From positions 1 to 64,000 of the forward strand of contig NZ_BNBV01000026.1 of assembly GCF_014656135.1 (NCBI RefSeq): a stretch of DNA of 64,000 nt, read 5' to 3'. Under the pieces are notes generated by a model that made no database searches, had not been told where the DNA came from, and was given only the letters and a program-made list of their open reading frames with translations. Position 1 is the first letter of the stretch; each line of letters begins with the position of its first letter. Positions 50,593 through 58,866 of the stretch are shown piece after piece. The DNA is from Streptomyces thermodiastaticus. Lineage in GTDB: Bacteria > Actinomycetota > Actinomycetes > Streptomycetales > Streptomycetaceae. Made by a program: the position numbers and the translations under genes.

Positions 50593-51633
50593 TCAGGCGG
50601 GCGTGCCGCACCGTGTGAGCGCCAGCAGGTCCCGGGCCGGTCCGGCGGGCCGGTGACCGGCGGGCCAGACGGCACGCAGGGCGCGCCGCAGGGCGACGCC
50701 CTCCACGGGCACGGTGACCAGGCGGCGCATCGACAGCTCCTCCCCCACGGCGAGTTCGCTCAGCACCGCCGGGCCCGCCCCGCTGACCGCGGAGGCCTTC
50801 ACCGCGGTCGTCGAGGACAGCTCCAGCAGCGGACGGGCCAGGCCGCCCAGCGCCGCGTCCAGCACCTGCCGGGTGCCGGAGCCCTTCTCCCGCAGGATCA
50901 GCGGGGTGGCGGCCAGTTCCGCCGCCCACAGCGGCCGCCGCCGGCGGCTCCAGGGGTGTCCGGGAGCGGTCACCACGATCAGCCGGTCGTGGCCGATCAC
51001 GGCAGAGTCCAGGCCGGCGGGCACGGTCAGGCCCTCCACGAAGCCCAGGTCGGCCGCGCCGGTCAGCAGCCGTTCGGCGACCTCCGCCGAGTTCCCGGCG
51101 TGCAGGGAGACCGCGGTGTCCGGACGGCGGGCGCGCAGGGCGATCAGCCAGCCGGGCAGCAGGTATTCGGCGATCGTCATGCTCGCCGCGACCCGCAGCC
51201 GGGAGTCCCGCCGGTCCCGCAGCGCCTGCGCGCCGGCGTCGAAGGCCTCGGCGGCCTCCACGACCCGCCGCGCCCAGTCCGTGACCAGTGCGCCCGCGTC
51301 CGTCAGCCGGGAGCCGCGCGGGGAGCGGTCCACCAGGGCCAGCCCGAGCTGTCGTTCCATGGAGCGGATCCGGCTGCTGGCGGCCGGCTGGGTGATGCCG
51401 AGGTCCCGGGCGGCGGCGCCCAGGCTGCCCCGCCGGGCCACCGCCAGCAGCAGCTCCAGCGCGCCCAGGTCCGGCACCCGGTGCGCCAGCACACCGCCGG
51501 TGTGACGGGACGTGCCCGTGCCGTCGCCGGAGGCCGCGGCACCCGTCCGGCGTGCGCCGGCCGCGTCGCCGCCCGACCCCGCGGTGCCGGTGCCGCGGTC
51601 CGCGGCACGCTGCTCGGGGCTGGGCCTTGCCAT
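50593..51633 (-). CDS. LysR-family transcriptional regulator
   Basis: 346 residues. A ~50-residue Gly/Thr-rich N-terminal extension precedes the LysR helix-turn-helix (LGALELLLAVARRGSLGAAA, LGITQPAASSRIRSME). The substrate-binding domain follows (DSRLRVAASMTIAEYLLPGW, ATPLILREKGSGTRQVLDAAL). The phrase REKGSGTR is typical of the CysB/CbbR-like branch. ATG at 51633 is supported by a -10-like TAAGCT 6 bases upstream (leaderless) and by a palindrome that overlaps both. The effector and targets are unknown. Its stop is 13 bp from the convergent amidotransferase stop. Confidence 0.85.
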   Translation of the reverse strand: MARPSPEQRAADRGTGTAGSGGDAAGARRTGAAASGDGTGTSRHTGGVLAHRVPDLGALELLLAVARRGSLGAAARDLGITQPAASSRIRSMERQLGLALVDRSPRGSRLTDAGALVTDWARRVVEAAEAFDAGAQALRDRRDSRLRVAASMTIAEYLLPGWLIALRARRPDTAVSLHAGNSAEVAERLLTGAADLGFVEGLTVPAGLDSAVIGHDRLIVVTAPGHPWSRRRRPLWAAELAATPLILREKGSGTRQVLDAALGGLARPLLELSSTTAVKASAVSGAGPAVLSELAVGEELSMRRLVTVPVEGVALRRALRAVWPAGHRPAGPARDLLALTRCGTPA

Positions 51634-51647
51634 AAGCCCAGCTTATG
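51631..51647. promoter_or_regulatory. Palindrome CATAAGCCCAGCTTATG over the LysR start (probable autoregulation)
   Basis: 7-bp perfect inverted repeat with a 3-base centre, 17 bp overall. It covers the candidate -10 TAAGCT and the ATG of the LysR gene. The ATAAG...CTTAT layout is the classical LysR T-N11-A box. Binding here would block initiation. Confidence 0.55.
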
Positions 51648-51674
51648 CGGCAGGGGCGCCGTCGCGCGGCCCGG

Positions 51675-52394
51675 TCAGCGGTGCGCCGCCCGCAGCGCCC
51701 GGCCCAGCACCTCGGGCGCCCGGACCAGCGACGGCCCGTACCAGGTCAGATGCCGCCCGCTGACGAGCGCGCACGGCAGGTCCGGGAACGCCTCGGGCCC
51801 GTCGTCCGCGGTGAAGCGGTACGGCTCGTCCGGCAGCACCACGAGTTCCGCGCCGGACGTGAGCAGCTCCCGCAGGGGGATGCGGGGGTAGCGCTCGGGG
51901 TGCCGAGCGTGGACGTGGTGGACGCCGAGCCGGGCCAGCAGGTCGCCGGCGAAGGTGTCCCGGCCGAGCACCGTCCACGGCCGCCGCCACACCGGCACCA
52001 CCGCCGTCCTGCGCCTAGCGGGGGCCGGCAGGGCCGCCCAGGCCGCTTCAGCCTCGTCGAGCCAGCGGGGCCTGCGGTCCGCTCCGCAGGCGGCCAGCAC
52101 CCGGGCCAGCTCCGTGAACGCCTGCGGCAGGCTGCGCACCTCGGTCACCAGCACGCGAAGCCCGGCCGTGCGCAGCGCGTCGAGATCCGGTGCCCGGTTC
52201 TCCTCCTCGTTGGCGACGACCAGGTCCGGGGCGAGGGCGACGACGCGGTCGACCGCCGGGTTCTTGGTGCCGCCCACCCGCGTCACGCCGAGGTCCGCGG
52301 GACGGGTGCACCAGTCGGTGGCGCCGACGAGGACTCCGGGCAGGGTCACGGCGATCGCCTCGGTGAGCGACGGCACCAGGGACACGACGCGCAT
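51675..52394 (-). CDS. Cytoplasmic BtuF/FhuD-like helical-backbone metal receptor domain protein
   Basis: 239 residues. MRVVSLVPSLTEAI begins directly with the first beta strand of the periplasmic-binding fold for vitamin B12 and siderophores; GVLVGATDWCTRP, GGTKNPAVDRVVALAPDLVVANEEEN and GRDTFAGDLLARLGV continue it. No signal peptide or lipobox is present, so the protein stays in the cytoplasm, unlike transporter receptors. Its ATG overlaps the stop of the XRE-cupin gene by one base (TGATG). The ligand may be a corrinoid or another compound; no transporter genes are adjacent. Confidence 0.82.
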   Translation of the reverse strand: MRVVSLVPSLTEAIAVTLPGVLVGATDWCTRPADLGVTRVGGTKNPAVDRVVALAPDLVVANEEENRAPDLDALRTAGLRVLVTEVRSLPQAFTELARVLAACGADRRPRWLDEAEAAWAALPAPARRRTAVVPVWRRPWTVLGRDTFAGDLLARLGVHHVHARHPERYPRIPLRELLTSGAELVVLPDEPYRFTADDGPEAFPDLPCALVSGRHLTWYGPSLVRAPEVLGRALRAAHR

Positions 52395-52960
52395 CAGCGC
52401 CTCCGGTCCCGCACCGCCTCGATGTGCTCGGCCACCGCGACCACGACCACCCGGGTCTCCGGCACGGTGGCCCGCCAGCGGTGTCGCACCCCGCCGGTCA
52501 GGTACATGGTGTCGCCGCGCGCCAGCCGGTAGGCGCGGCCCTCCGCCTCGATCTCGACCGCGCCGTCGGCGACGTACATCAGTTCGTCGTTGCGGTGCTG
52601 GAACTCGCGGCCGGCCTCGTGCTCACCGGTGAACTCGGAGGCGTGCAGCTGATGGTGTCCGCGCACCAGGGACCGCACCCGCGGCGTCGGCGCCGGCCCG
52701 GTGTCCTCGGCCCGCACGACGTCCACGCTGCACGCCGGATCGGCCGCCGCCAGCAGCTCCACCGCGGTGGTCCGCAGGGCGTCGGCGATCTTCTCCAGGG
52801 AGGTCTGGCTGGGCCGGGCCCGGTCGTTCTCGACCTGGCTGAGGAAGGGCACCGACAGACCGCTGCGCTCGGCCACGACGGCGAGGGTGAGGGAGAGCGC
52901 GCGGCGGCGGCGCCGCACGGCCGCGCCCACGCGGAGGGACTGTTCCTTGTGGTCGCCCAT
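52394..52960 (-). CDS. XRE-cupin transcriptional regulator
   Basis: 188 residues. The XRE helix-turn-helix is VGAAVRRRRRALSLTLAVVAERSGLSVPFLSQVENDRARPS; a cupin barrel (~105-180) follows with FQHRNDELMYVADGAVEIEAEG and GDTMYLTGGVRHRW, whose His and Glu residues may bind metal or a small ligand. This class often controls amine, amino acid or sulfur metabolism (PuuR, for example). It is co-translated with the BtuF-like gene. Upstream (52961-53100) lie palindromes that may be its operators. Confidence 0.88.
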   Translation of the reverse strand: MGDHKEQSLRVGAAVRRRRRALSLTLAVVAERSGLSVPFLSQVENDRARPSQTSLEKIADALRTTAVELLAAADPACSVDVVRAEDTGPAPTPRVRSLVRGHHQLHASEFTGEHEAGREFQHRNDELMYVADGAVEIEAEGRAYRLARGDTMYLTGGVRHRWRATVPETRVVVVAVAEHIEAVRDRRR

Positions 52961-53425
52961 CGGTCCGGTTCCCTCCCTCGCTCGTCGTCCGCCTGCTGTG
53001 CCCGCCGGCCTGCGTGGGGACGCAGGCCCCCTGTTGACTTCTCTGCACCCTACGCATGTTCGGCAAACAGTTTCATGCCGCCCGTGCAACCGGTTGCGAC
53101 CCAGGACGTGCCGGCCGCATGGTTCCACGGCGGCCGGACGGCTGCCCGGCGGGCGTGACCGGCCGGGCGGCGGGGGCGCGCGGTCGCGGTGCGAGGGGGA
53201 CCGGCGCCCTACCGCGCTCGACCGCCGCGCCCTGCGGGGTCCGCGCGCCGGCCGGAAGCGCCGGACAGGTGCCGCCGGACGGCGGACGGTGACCGGCGGA
53301 GGGTGGCTCTTCGTGGTCGGCCGGATTCCGCCGTTGTGACCGCAGGGTGGCAGAACCAACGACGTACGGGCCCCGGATGTTCCCCCGGCCCATGCGGCGA
53401 CGCCCCGGCGGCCTTGCGCGATGCG
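52961..53425. other. 465-bp intergenic region upstream of the XRE-cupin gene
   Basis: No gene seen. On the right it ends with the betaine transporter terminator. On the left, the 5' region of the XRE-cupin gene holds TGTTTGCCGAACA flanked by CATG (53054-53076, minus strand) and GCAACCGGTTGC (53086-53097). The stretch 53050-53100 is lower in GC and probably contains the promoter. Confidence 0.5.
53086..53097. promoter_or_regulatory. Perfect palindrome GCAACCGGTTGC
   Basis: 12-bp palindrome with central CpG, the classic shape of LacI-family operators, about 125 bases upstream of the XRE-cupin start. No LacI gene is in the window. A second imperfect palindrome lies next to it at 53054-53076. 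Confidence 0.4.
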
Positions 53426-53474
53426 CGAGGGGGCGGGCCCCGTGCCGTGTCCTGCGGCGGGGCCCGCCCCCTCG
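53426..53474 (-). terminator. 16-bp stem terminator after the betaine transporter
   Basis: CGAGGGGGCGGGCCCC / GGGGCCCGCCCCCTCG, perfect, with a 17-base loop, 60 bases after the permease-receptor stop. Confidence 0.85.
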
Positions 53475-53534
53475 GGCGGTGATGCGGTGGCGGTCGTCCG
53501 GTGGCCGGAACCCGACCGGAGCACGCCCGTGGGG

Positions 53535-56153
53535 TCAGCCCGTGGTCATGCGCTGCTCCACGTCCGGGTGCTGCTTCAGCCAGGCGGTGACCGCCTCGTC
53601 CTCGTGGCCCTGACCGCGCGCGTTGATCTCGCTCTCCAGGCTGCCCAGCTCCTCCTCGCTCATCCGGAAGTTCTTGATCCACCGGGTGAGCTGCGGGTAC
53701 TGCTCGGGGAACGCCTTGCTGGAGACGGTCCGGATGGTGTTGCCCTCGCCGAACAGCTTCTTGTCGTCCGTCAGCTTGGTCAGGTCGTAGCGGCTGTACG
53801 CCCAGTGCGGCGACCACAGCACCACGGCCACGGGCTGGTGCTTGGCGTAGGCGCGCTTCAGCTCGGCGAGCATGGCGGGGGTGGAGCCGTCGACGACCTT
53901 GTACTCCTCGTCCAGGCCGTAGCCGGGCAGGACCTTGGTCTTCAGCAGGTTCATCTCACCGGTGCCGGCCTCGATGCCGATGATCTTCCCGCCGAACAGG
54001 TCCGACTTGCCCTTGAGGTCCTCCAGGGACTTCACGTCCTTGACGTAGGACGGCACGGCGATCTCCAGCGAGGTGGGCTGGTACCAGGTCCCGAGGTCGG
54101 TGAGCCGGTCCTTGTTCTTGTCCCAGTAGTTGCTCTGCGCATACGGCAGCCACGCGTCGAAGTTGAGGTCGATGTCCCCGCCGGCCAGGCCGGTGTAGAC
54201 GGGGCCGACGTCCATCTGCTTCAGGTTCAGCCGGTAGCCGCGGCGCTCCAGCACGGCCTTCCACAGGTGGGTGACGGCGATGTCCTCGTCCCAGGGGAAC
54301 CAGGCCACGTTCAGTGCGCGCTCGGCCTCGGCCGGCGCGGCGGTGGAGCCGCCGGAGACCGGGGCCAGCTTGTCGACCATGCCGGGGTTGTCCTTCAGCC
54401 AGGTGCGCACGGCCTCCTGCTGACGGCCCTTGCCGGCCTTGTTGATCTCCGCCTCCAAGCTGGTGAGCTGCTTCTCGTCCAGCTTGAAGTTCTTCAGCCA
54501 GCCGGCCACGACCGGGTCGTCGCCGGCGAAGCCCTTGCGGGCCAGGGTGTGCACGGCGTCGCCCTTGCCCCAGGCGCCCTTGGGGTCCTTCAGCTTCTTC
54601 AGCTGGTAGTCGCTGTAGGCCCAGTGCGGCGACCAGAGGGTGACGACGATCGGTTCCTTCTTGCTGTAGGCGCGCTTGAGCTCGGCCAGCATCGCCGGCG
54701 TGGAGCTGTCGACGACCTTGTACCCCTCGTCCAGGCCGTAGTCCTTCAGCACCTTGCTCTTGAGCAGGGCCATCTCGCCGGCGCTGGACTCGATACCGGT
54801 GATCCTCCCGCCGAACAGGGAGGCCTTGCCCTTGAGGTCCTCCAGGGAGTCGACGTCCTTCATGTAGGCCGGGACGGTCAGTTCCAGGGAGGTCGGGCCG
54901 TACCAGGAGCCGAGGTCGTCGAGCTGATCGCCGTACTTCTTCCAGTACTGGGCGTGGGTGGTCGGCAGCCAGGAGTCGGTCTCGAAGTCGATGCTGCCCT
55001 GGGCGAGCGCGGTGTACAGCGGGCCGGCGTCGAACTGCCGGGCGTCGACCTGGTAGCCGCGCCGTTCGAGGATCTCCTTCCACAGGAAGGTGGAGGCCAC
55101 GCCCTCGTCCCAGGGGATGTAGCCGATGCTGATCTTCTTGCCCTTGCCGACGTCCTGCCCGCCGGAGGCGGTCGTGGCCGAGCCGCCACCGCCGCCGAAC
55201 AGGCCCATGCCGCCGGCGACCAGCGCGAGGACGACGACACCGATCACGGCGACCTGCGGCCGCAGCCGGTAGGACCAGATCTTCATGCGCTTCAGCGCCT
55301 GCGCCTTGGCGGCGACGCGGCGGCCGAGCGGGGAGACCTGGTCGCCCAGGGCGCCGGTCATGCGGTCCAGGTAGATCGCGAGGATCACGATGGCGACGCC
55401 CGCCTCGGAGCCGAGGCCGACGTCGAGCTGGCCGATGGCCTCGTTGACGTCGCCGCCCAGGCCGCCGGTGCCGACCATGCCGGCGATCGCGGCCATGGAC
55501 AGACCGAGCATGATCACCTGGTTGACGCCGGCCATGACGGTGGGCAGCGCCAGCGGCAGCTGGACCCGCAGCAGGGCGTTGCGGGGCGTGGTGCCGAACG
55601 CCTCGGCGGCCTCCACCAGCTCCCGGTCGACCTGCCGGATGCCCAGCTCGGTCATGCGCACACCGGGCGCGAGCGCGAAGATCAGCGTGGCGACGATGCC
55701 TGCGGAGGCGCCGGTGCCGAAGAACAGGATGGCCGGGATGAGGTAGATCATCGCCGGCAGCGTCTGCATGAAGTCCAGGATCGGCCGGACCACGGTGCTG
55801 ACCCGGCTGGAGCGGGCCGCCCAGATGCCGACCGGCACCGAGATCACCAGCGCGATGATCGTGGCGACCAGGACGAGCGACAGGGTGACCATCGCGTCCG
55901 ACCACAGCTCCATGGAGTCGATGAACGCGAACCCCACGAAGGACAGCACACCGGCGAGCACCCCGCGCAGCCACCAGGCGAGCACGGCGAAGATGCCGGC
56001 GAGCAGCAGCGGCTCGGGTGCCTGCAGGACGGCGTCGATACCGTCGTAGGCGCCGGTGAAGACGGTCTTGAAGAAGTCGAACAGCCAGGACACGTGGTCC
56101 AGCAGCCAGTCGACGGCGGTGTTGACCCAGTCGCCGAGCGGGATCCTAGGCAT
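53535..56153 (-). CDS. Glycine betaine/proline ABC permease fused to two tandem substrate-binding domains
   Basis: 872 residues. Residues ~40-285 are the permease with the EAA loop (EAAEAFGTTPRNALLRVQLP at 181-200). A helix at ~300-320 then anchors the receptors outside. Receptor 1 (~340-595) and receptor 2 (~610-872) are both OpuAC-type: each starts with a (Y/W)xPWDE motif, has a DxWLP and a LWSPHWAYS/YD segment, and ends in a helical LxSLExxIN stretch. Trp and Tyr in these places form the aromatic cage for betaine. ATG at 56153 has GGAGG 7 bases upstream and overlaps the ATPase gene by 8 bases. Osmoprotectant uptake is the likely role. Confidence 0.93.
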   Translation of the reverse strand: MPRIPLGDWVNTAVDWLLDHVSWLFDFFKTVFTGAYDGIDAVLQAPEPLLLAGIFAVLAWWLRGVLAGVLSFVGFAFIDSMELWSDAMVTLSLVLVATIIALVISVPVGIWAARSSRVSTVVRPILDFMQTLPAMIYLIPAILFFGTGASAGIVATLIFALAPGVRMTELGIRQVDRELVEAAEAFGTTPRNALLRVQLPLALPTVMAGVNQVIMLGLSMAAIAGMVGTGGLGGDVNEAIGQLDVGLGSEAGVAIVILAIYLDRMTGALGDQVSPLGRRVAAKAQALKRMKIWSYRLRPQVAVIGVVVLALVAGGMGLFGGGGGSATTASGGQDVGKGKKISIGYIPWDEGVASTFLWKEILERRGYQVDARQFDAGPLYTALAQGSIDFETDSWLPTTHAQYWKKYGDQLDDLGSWYGPTSLELTVPAYMKDVDSLEDLKGKASLFGGRITGIESSAGEMALLKSKVLKDYGLDEGYKVVDSSTPAMLAELKRAYSKKEPIVVTLWSPHWAYSDYQLKKLKDPKGAWGKGDAVHTLARKGFAGDDPVVAGWLKNFKLDEKQLTSLEAEINKAGKGRQQEAVRTWLKDNPGMVDKLAPVSGGSTAAPAEAERALNVAWFPWDEDIAVTHLWKAVLERRGYRLNLKQMDVGPVYTGLAGGDIDLNFDAWLPYAQSNYWDKNKDRLTDLGTWYQPTSLEIAVPSYVKDVKSLEDLKGKSDLFGGKIIGIEAGTGEMNLLKTKVLPGYGLDEEYKVVDGSTPAMLAELKRAYAKHQPVAVVLWSPHWAYSRYDLTKLTDDKKLFGEGNTIRTVSSKAFPEQYPQLTRWIKNFRMSEEELGSLESEINARGQGHEDEAVTAWLKQHPDVEQRMTTG

Positions 56154-57237
56154 GGGCGACCTCCTTCTCGCCGCCCTTGTCCCGCCGGGCGTCGCAGGCG
56201 GCGGGCGTGCCGGCCGGCTCGTCGCCGAGGAAGCCGAGCAGCCGCTGCCGCGGGACGACCCCGACGACGCTGCGGTCGGGGCCGACGACAGCGACGGGGT
56301 GGCTGAGCCGGGCGCAGATCGCGCACAGTTCGGCGAACGGCGTGTCGGGCGTCGCGGTCTCGCAGCCGCAGTCGGCCTCGTCGCCGCGCACGTCGCGGTC
56401 CATGACCGCCTCCGCGGTCAGCACCCGGGAGCGGTCGACGTCCTGGGTGAAGGAGGCGACGTAGTCGTTGGCCGGGCGCAGCAGGATGTCCTCGGCGGTG
56501 CCGGTCTGCACGATGCGGCCGTCGCGCATGACGGCGATGCGGTCGCCCAGACGCATGGCCTCGTTGAGGTCGTGCGTGATGAACACGATGGTCTTTTTGA
56601 GGGTCTTCTGCAGCTGGAGCAGCTGGTCCTGCATGTCACGGCGGATCAGCGGGTCCAGGGCGCTGAAGGACTCGTCCATCAGCAGCAGGTCCGCGTCGGT
56701 GGCCAGGGCGCGGGCCAGGCCGACGCGCTGCTGCATGCCGCCGGACAGCTCGTCGGGCCAGGACTTCTCCCAGCCGGCCAGGCCGCACAGGGCGAGCGCC
56801 TCGTCGGCGCGGCGTTCGCGCTCGGCGCGGGGCACGCCCTGCACTTCCAGGCCGTAGGCGGCGTTGTCGCGGACGCTGCGGTGCGGGAAGAGCGCGAAGT
56901 GCTGGAACACCATGCTGATCTTCTGGGAGCGGACCGTGCGCAGCTCGCGGTCGGTGAGCGCGGTCAGGTCCTGCCCGGCGAACCGGACGTGGCCGGCGGT
57001 GGGCACGAGCAGCCCGTTGAGCATGCGCAGCAGGGTCGACTTGCCGGAGCCGGACAGCCCCATCACGACGAAGATCTGGCCGGGGTCCACGGTGAACGAG
57101 GCGTCGATCACGGCAGCCGTGGTGCCGTCGGCGCGCAGATCGTCGCGGTCGGCTCCCTGCCGCAGCTTCTCGACCGCCTCGTCCGGTCGTCTGCCGAACA
57201 CCTTGAACAGGTGCTCGGCTTCTAGCAACGGTGACAC
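56146..57237 (-). CDS. Glycine betaine/proline ABC transporter ATP-binding protein with CBS domain
   Basis: 363 residues, ProV/OpuAA type. Walker A GLSGSGKST, Q-loop FQHFALFPHRSV, signature LSGGMQQR, Walker B DLLLMDESFSALDP and FITHDLNEAM. The C-terminal ~100 residues contain a CBS-like part (ILLRPANDYVASF..., VVGPDRSVVGVVPRQRL), the osmosensing element of OpuA, with a Cys-rich DCGCETA inset and a Lys/Glu-rich tail. GTG at 57237 has GAGAGG 7 bases upstream. First gene of the two-gene importer operon. Confidence 0.93.
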   Translation of the reverse strand: MSPLLEAEHLFKVFGRRPDEAVEKLRQGADRDDLRADGTTAAVIDASFTVDPGQIFVVMGLSGSGKSTLLRMLNGLLVPTAGHVRFAGQDLTALTDRELRTVRSQKISMVFQHFALFPHRSVRDNAAYGLEVQGVPRAERERRADEALALCGLAGWEKSWPDELSGGMQQRVGLARALATDADLLLMDESFSALDPLIRRDMQDQLLQLQKTLKKTIVFITHDLNEAMRLGDRIAVMRDGRIVQTGTAEDILLRPANDYVASFTQDVDRSRVLTAEAVMDRDVRGDEADCGCETATPDTPFAELCAICARLSHPVAVVGPDRSVVGVVPRQRLLGFLGDEPAGTPAACDARRDKGGEKEVAHA

Positions 57238-57822
57238 ACGTACCTCTCACCTAGGGAACAAGGACACGACGACGCGAAGGCTGGGTAACAGTTGAATTAC
57301 GCAACCACTCTCGGTCGTCGCCGCGCCTGCCCAACCGCATTCGACGCAAACGCGAAGGTGGTCCACCTCACATGTTTTCGGCCATGCAGGCGCCGACCGG
57401 CCATCACAGGGGTACCGTGCGCCACTCTTCCTGTCACTCAGAGTGACGAGCTTCGCACGTGCCGACGGATGCGCCGGTCGTCCATCCCGTACATCCGCGG
57501 TGCTGAGACGAGCTGCCGCGCCTCCTTCGCGCCGCGTCGCACGAGCACGGCGGTCACGGTGTGCACCTCGTGCCACGCGTGCGGACGTCCGACGTCCGCG
57601 GCGTCGGGGACGACCGCCGGCGCGCCGGCGGCGGCCTGCGCCGCCTCGCCGCCCTCGGCCGGGGCACGCGCCCATGGGACCACAGGTCCGCGTGGATGTC
57701 CGCCATGAACCGAAGGCGAGGCGCTCCTGCGGGGCTCGGCAGGGACCCGACATGGCCTTGGGGGAGACGGCGCGCAGTTCGTCGCGCACGAGCCCCGCCC
57801 CCGGCGATGGCATGCTGGGCGC
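57238..57822. other. 585-bp divergent region upstream of the betaine importer
   Basis: It holds the importer promoter on the minus strand. An AT-rich patch at 57285-57305 (TAATTC-like on the minus strand) is the best candidate, but no paired -35 is clear. One small minus-strand frame (57438-57683) has plausible codon use and is listed separately. The rest shows nothing recognisable. Confidence 0.45.
57438..57683 (-). CDS. Possible small hypothetical protein
   Basis: 81 residues from GTG at 57683 to TGA at 57438. Third positions are strongly G/C and the C-terminal half (HEVHTVTAVLVRRGAKEARQ, MYGMDDRRIRRHVR) has natural composition. There is no clear ribosome site and no family match by eye. 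It may be a real small gene or chance. Confidence 0.25.
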   Translation of the reverse strand: MVPWARAPAEGGEAAQAAAGAPAVVPDAADVGRPHAWHEVHTVTAVLVRRGAKEARQLVSAPRMYGMDDRRIRRHVRSSSL

Positions 57823-58752
57823 ATGTCGACGCGCCCCGCAAAGAGCCTGCTCCTTGACACTCCGTCGCTGTACTTCCGCGCCTACTTCGGTGTCCCCGAG
57901 TCGGTCAGGGCGCCCGACGGCACGCCGGTGAACGCCGTGCGCGGGCTGCTCGACTTCATCGACCGGCTGGTCAGGGACCACCGGCCCGACCGGCTGGTGG
58001 CCTGCATGGACGCCGACTGGAGGCCGCGGTGGCGGGTGGAGCTGATCCCCTCCTACAAGGCGCACCGCGTCGCCGAGGAGCATCCGGAGGGGCCCGACAC
58101 GGAGGAGGTGCCCGACACACTGTCCCCGCAGGTCCCGGTGATCGAGGCGGTGCTGGACGCCATCGGCATCGCCCGGGTGGGGGTCGCGGGGTACGAGGCG
58201 GACGACGTGATCGGCAGCTACGCCGCGCGGGCGGCGGGACCGGTCGACATCGTCACCGGCGACCGGGACCTGTACCAGCTGGTGGACGACGCCCGCCGGG
58301 TGCGCGTGCTGTACCCCGTCAAGGGGGTGGGCACGCTGCAGATCACCGACGACGCGGTGCTGCGCGCCAAGTATGGGGTGGACGGCGGTGGGTACGCGGA
58401 CCTGGCGCTGCTGCGCGGCGACCCGAGCGACGGGCTGCCGGGCGTGCCCGGCATCGGGGAGAAGACCGCGGCCAGGCTGCTGGAGCGCTTCGGCGACCTG
58501 GCCGGGATCATGGCGGCCGTCGAGGACCCGGGGTCGGGGCTGACGCCGTCGCAGCGCAAGCGGCTGGCCGAGGCGCGGCCCTATCTCGCGGTGGCGCCGA
58601 AGGTCGTGCGGGTCGCCACCGACGTGCCCCTGCCGGCGGTGGACACCGGGCTGCCGCGCAGCCCGCGCGACCCGGCGGCGCTGGAGGCGCTGGCCTCCCG
58701 CTGGAATCTGGGCGGCTCCCTGCAACGGCTGCTGGACACGCTGGCGGGGTGA
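57823..58752 (+). CDS. 5'-3' exonuclease (flap endonuclease family)
   Basis: 309 residues, the 5'-nuclease domain of DNA polymerase I as a free protein. Metal-binding acids lie in LLLDTPSLYFRAYF, VACMDADWRPRWR, YEADDVIGSYA and TGDRDLYQLV; the helix-hairpin-helix is GVPGIGEKTAARLLERFGDL. It removes 5' flaps or RNA primers, helping replication and repair. ATG at 57823; GGGC only 5 bases upstream, no strong ribosome site. Single gene. Confidence 0.93.
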   Translation: MSTRPAKSLLLDTPSLYFRAYFGVPESVRAPDGTPVNAVRGLLDFIDRLVRDHRPDRLVACMDADWRPRWRVELIPSYKAHRVAEEHPEGPDTEEVPDTLSPQVPVIEAVLDAIGIARVGVAGYEADDVIGSYAARAAGPVDIVTGDRDLYQLVDDARRVRVLYPVKGVGTLQITDDAVLRAKYGVDGGGYADLALLRGDPSDGLPGVPGIGEKTAARLLERFGDLAGIMAAVEDPGSGLTPSQRKRLAEARPYLAVAPKVVRVATDVPLPAVDTGLPRSPRDPAALEALASRWNLGGSLQRLLDTLAG

Positions 58753-58829
58753 CCGTTCCGGCGAGCGGTCACGGCGCGCGCGGCGGTTCGTTTCCGGAAC
58801 ATCACACGTGCACAGCAGGCGGATGCTAA

Positions 58830-58845
58830 CTTAGGTAAGCCTAAG
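58830..58845 (+). promoter_or_regulatory. Iron box (DmdR/DtxR/IdeR site) before the siderophore-interacting protein gene
   Basis: CTTAGGTAAGCCTAAG, a 6-bp perfect inverted repeat matching the DtxR-type consensus (TTAGG...CCTAA). It lies 22 bases before the ATG and includes TAGGTA, a candidate -10. Repression under iron-replete conditions is expected. Confidence 0.85.
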
Positions 58846-58866
58846 CAAGGTGAACGGGAGGCCGTC

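Noticed and set aside
53421..56306. A 961-codon plus-strand open frame opposite the betaine permease
   Set aside because: His/Gly/Asp-rich shadow of a gene with unmistakable permease and receptor motifs.
57292..57708. A 138-codon plus-strand frame upstream of the exonuclease gene
   Set aside because: Poor third-position bias, odd Cys/Arg-rich composition and no ribosome site.
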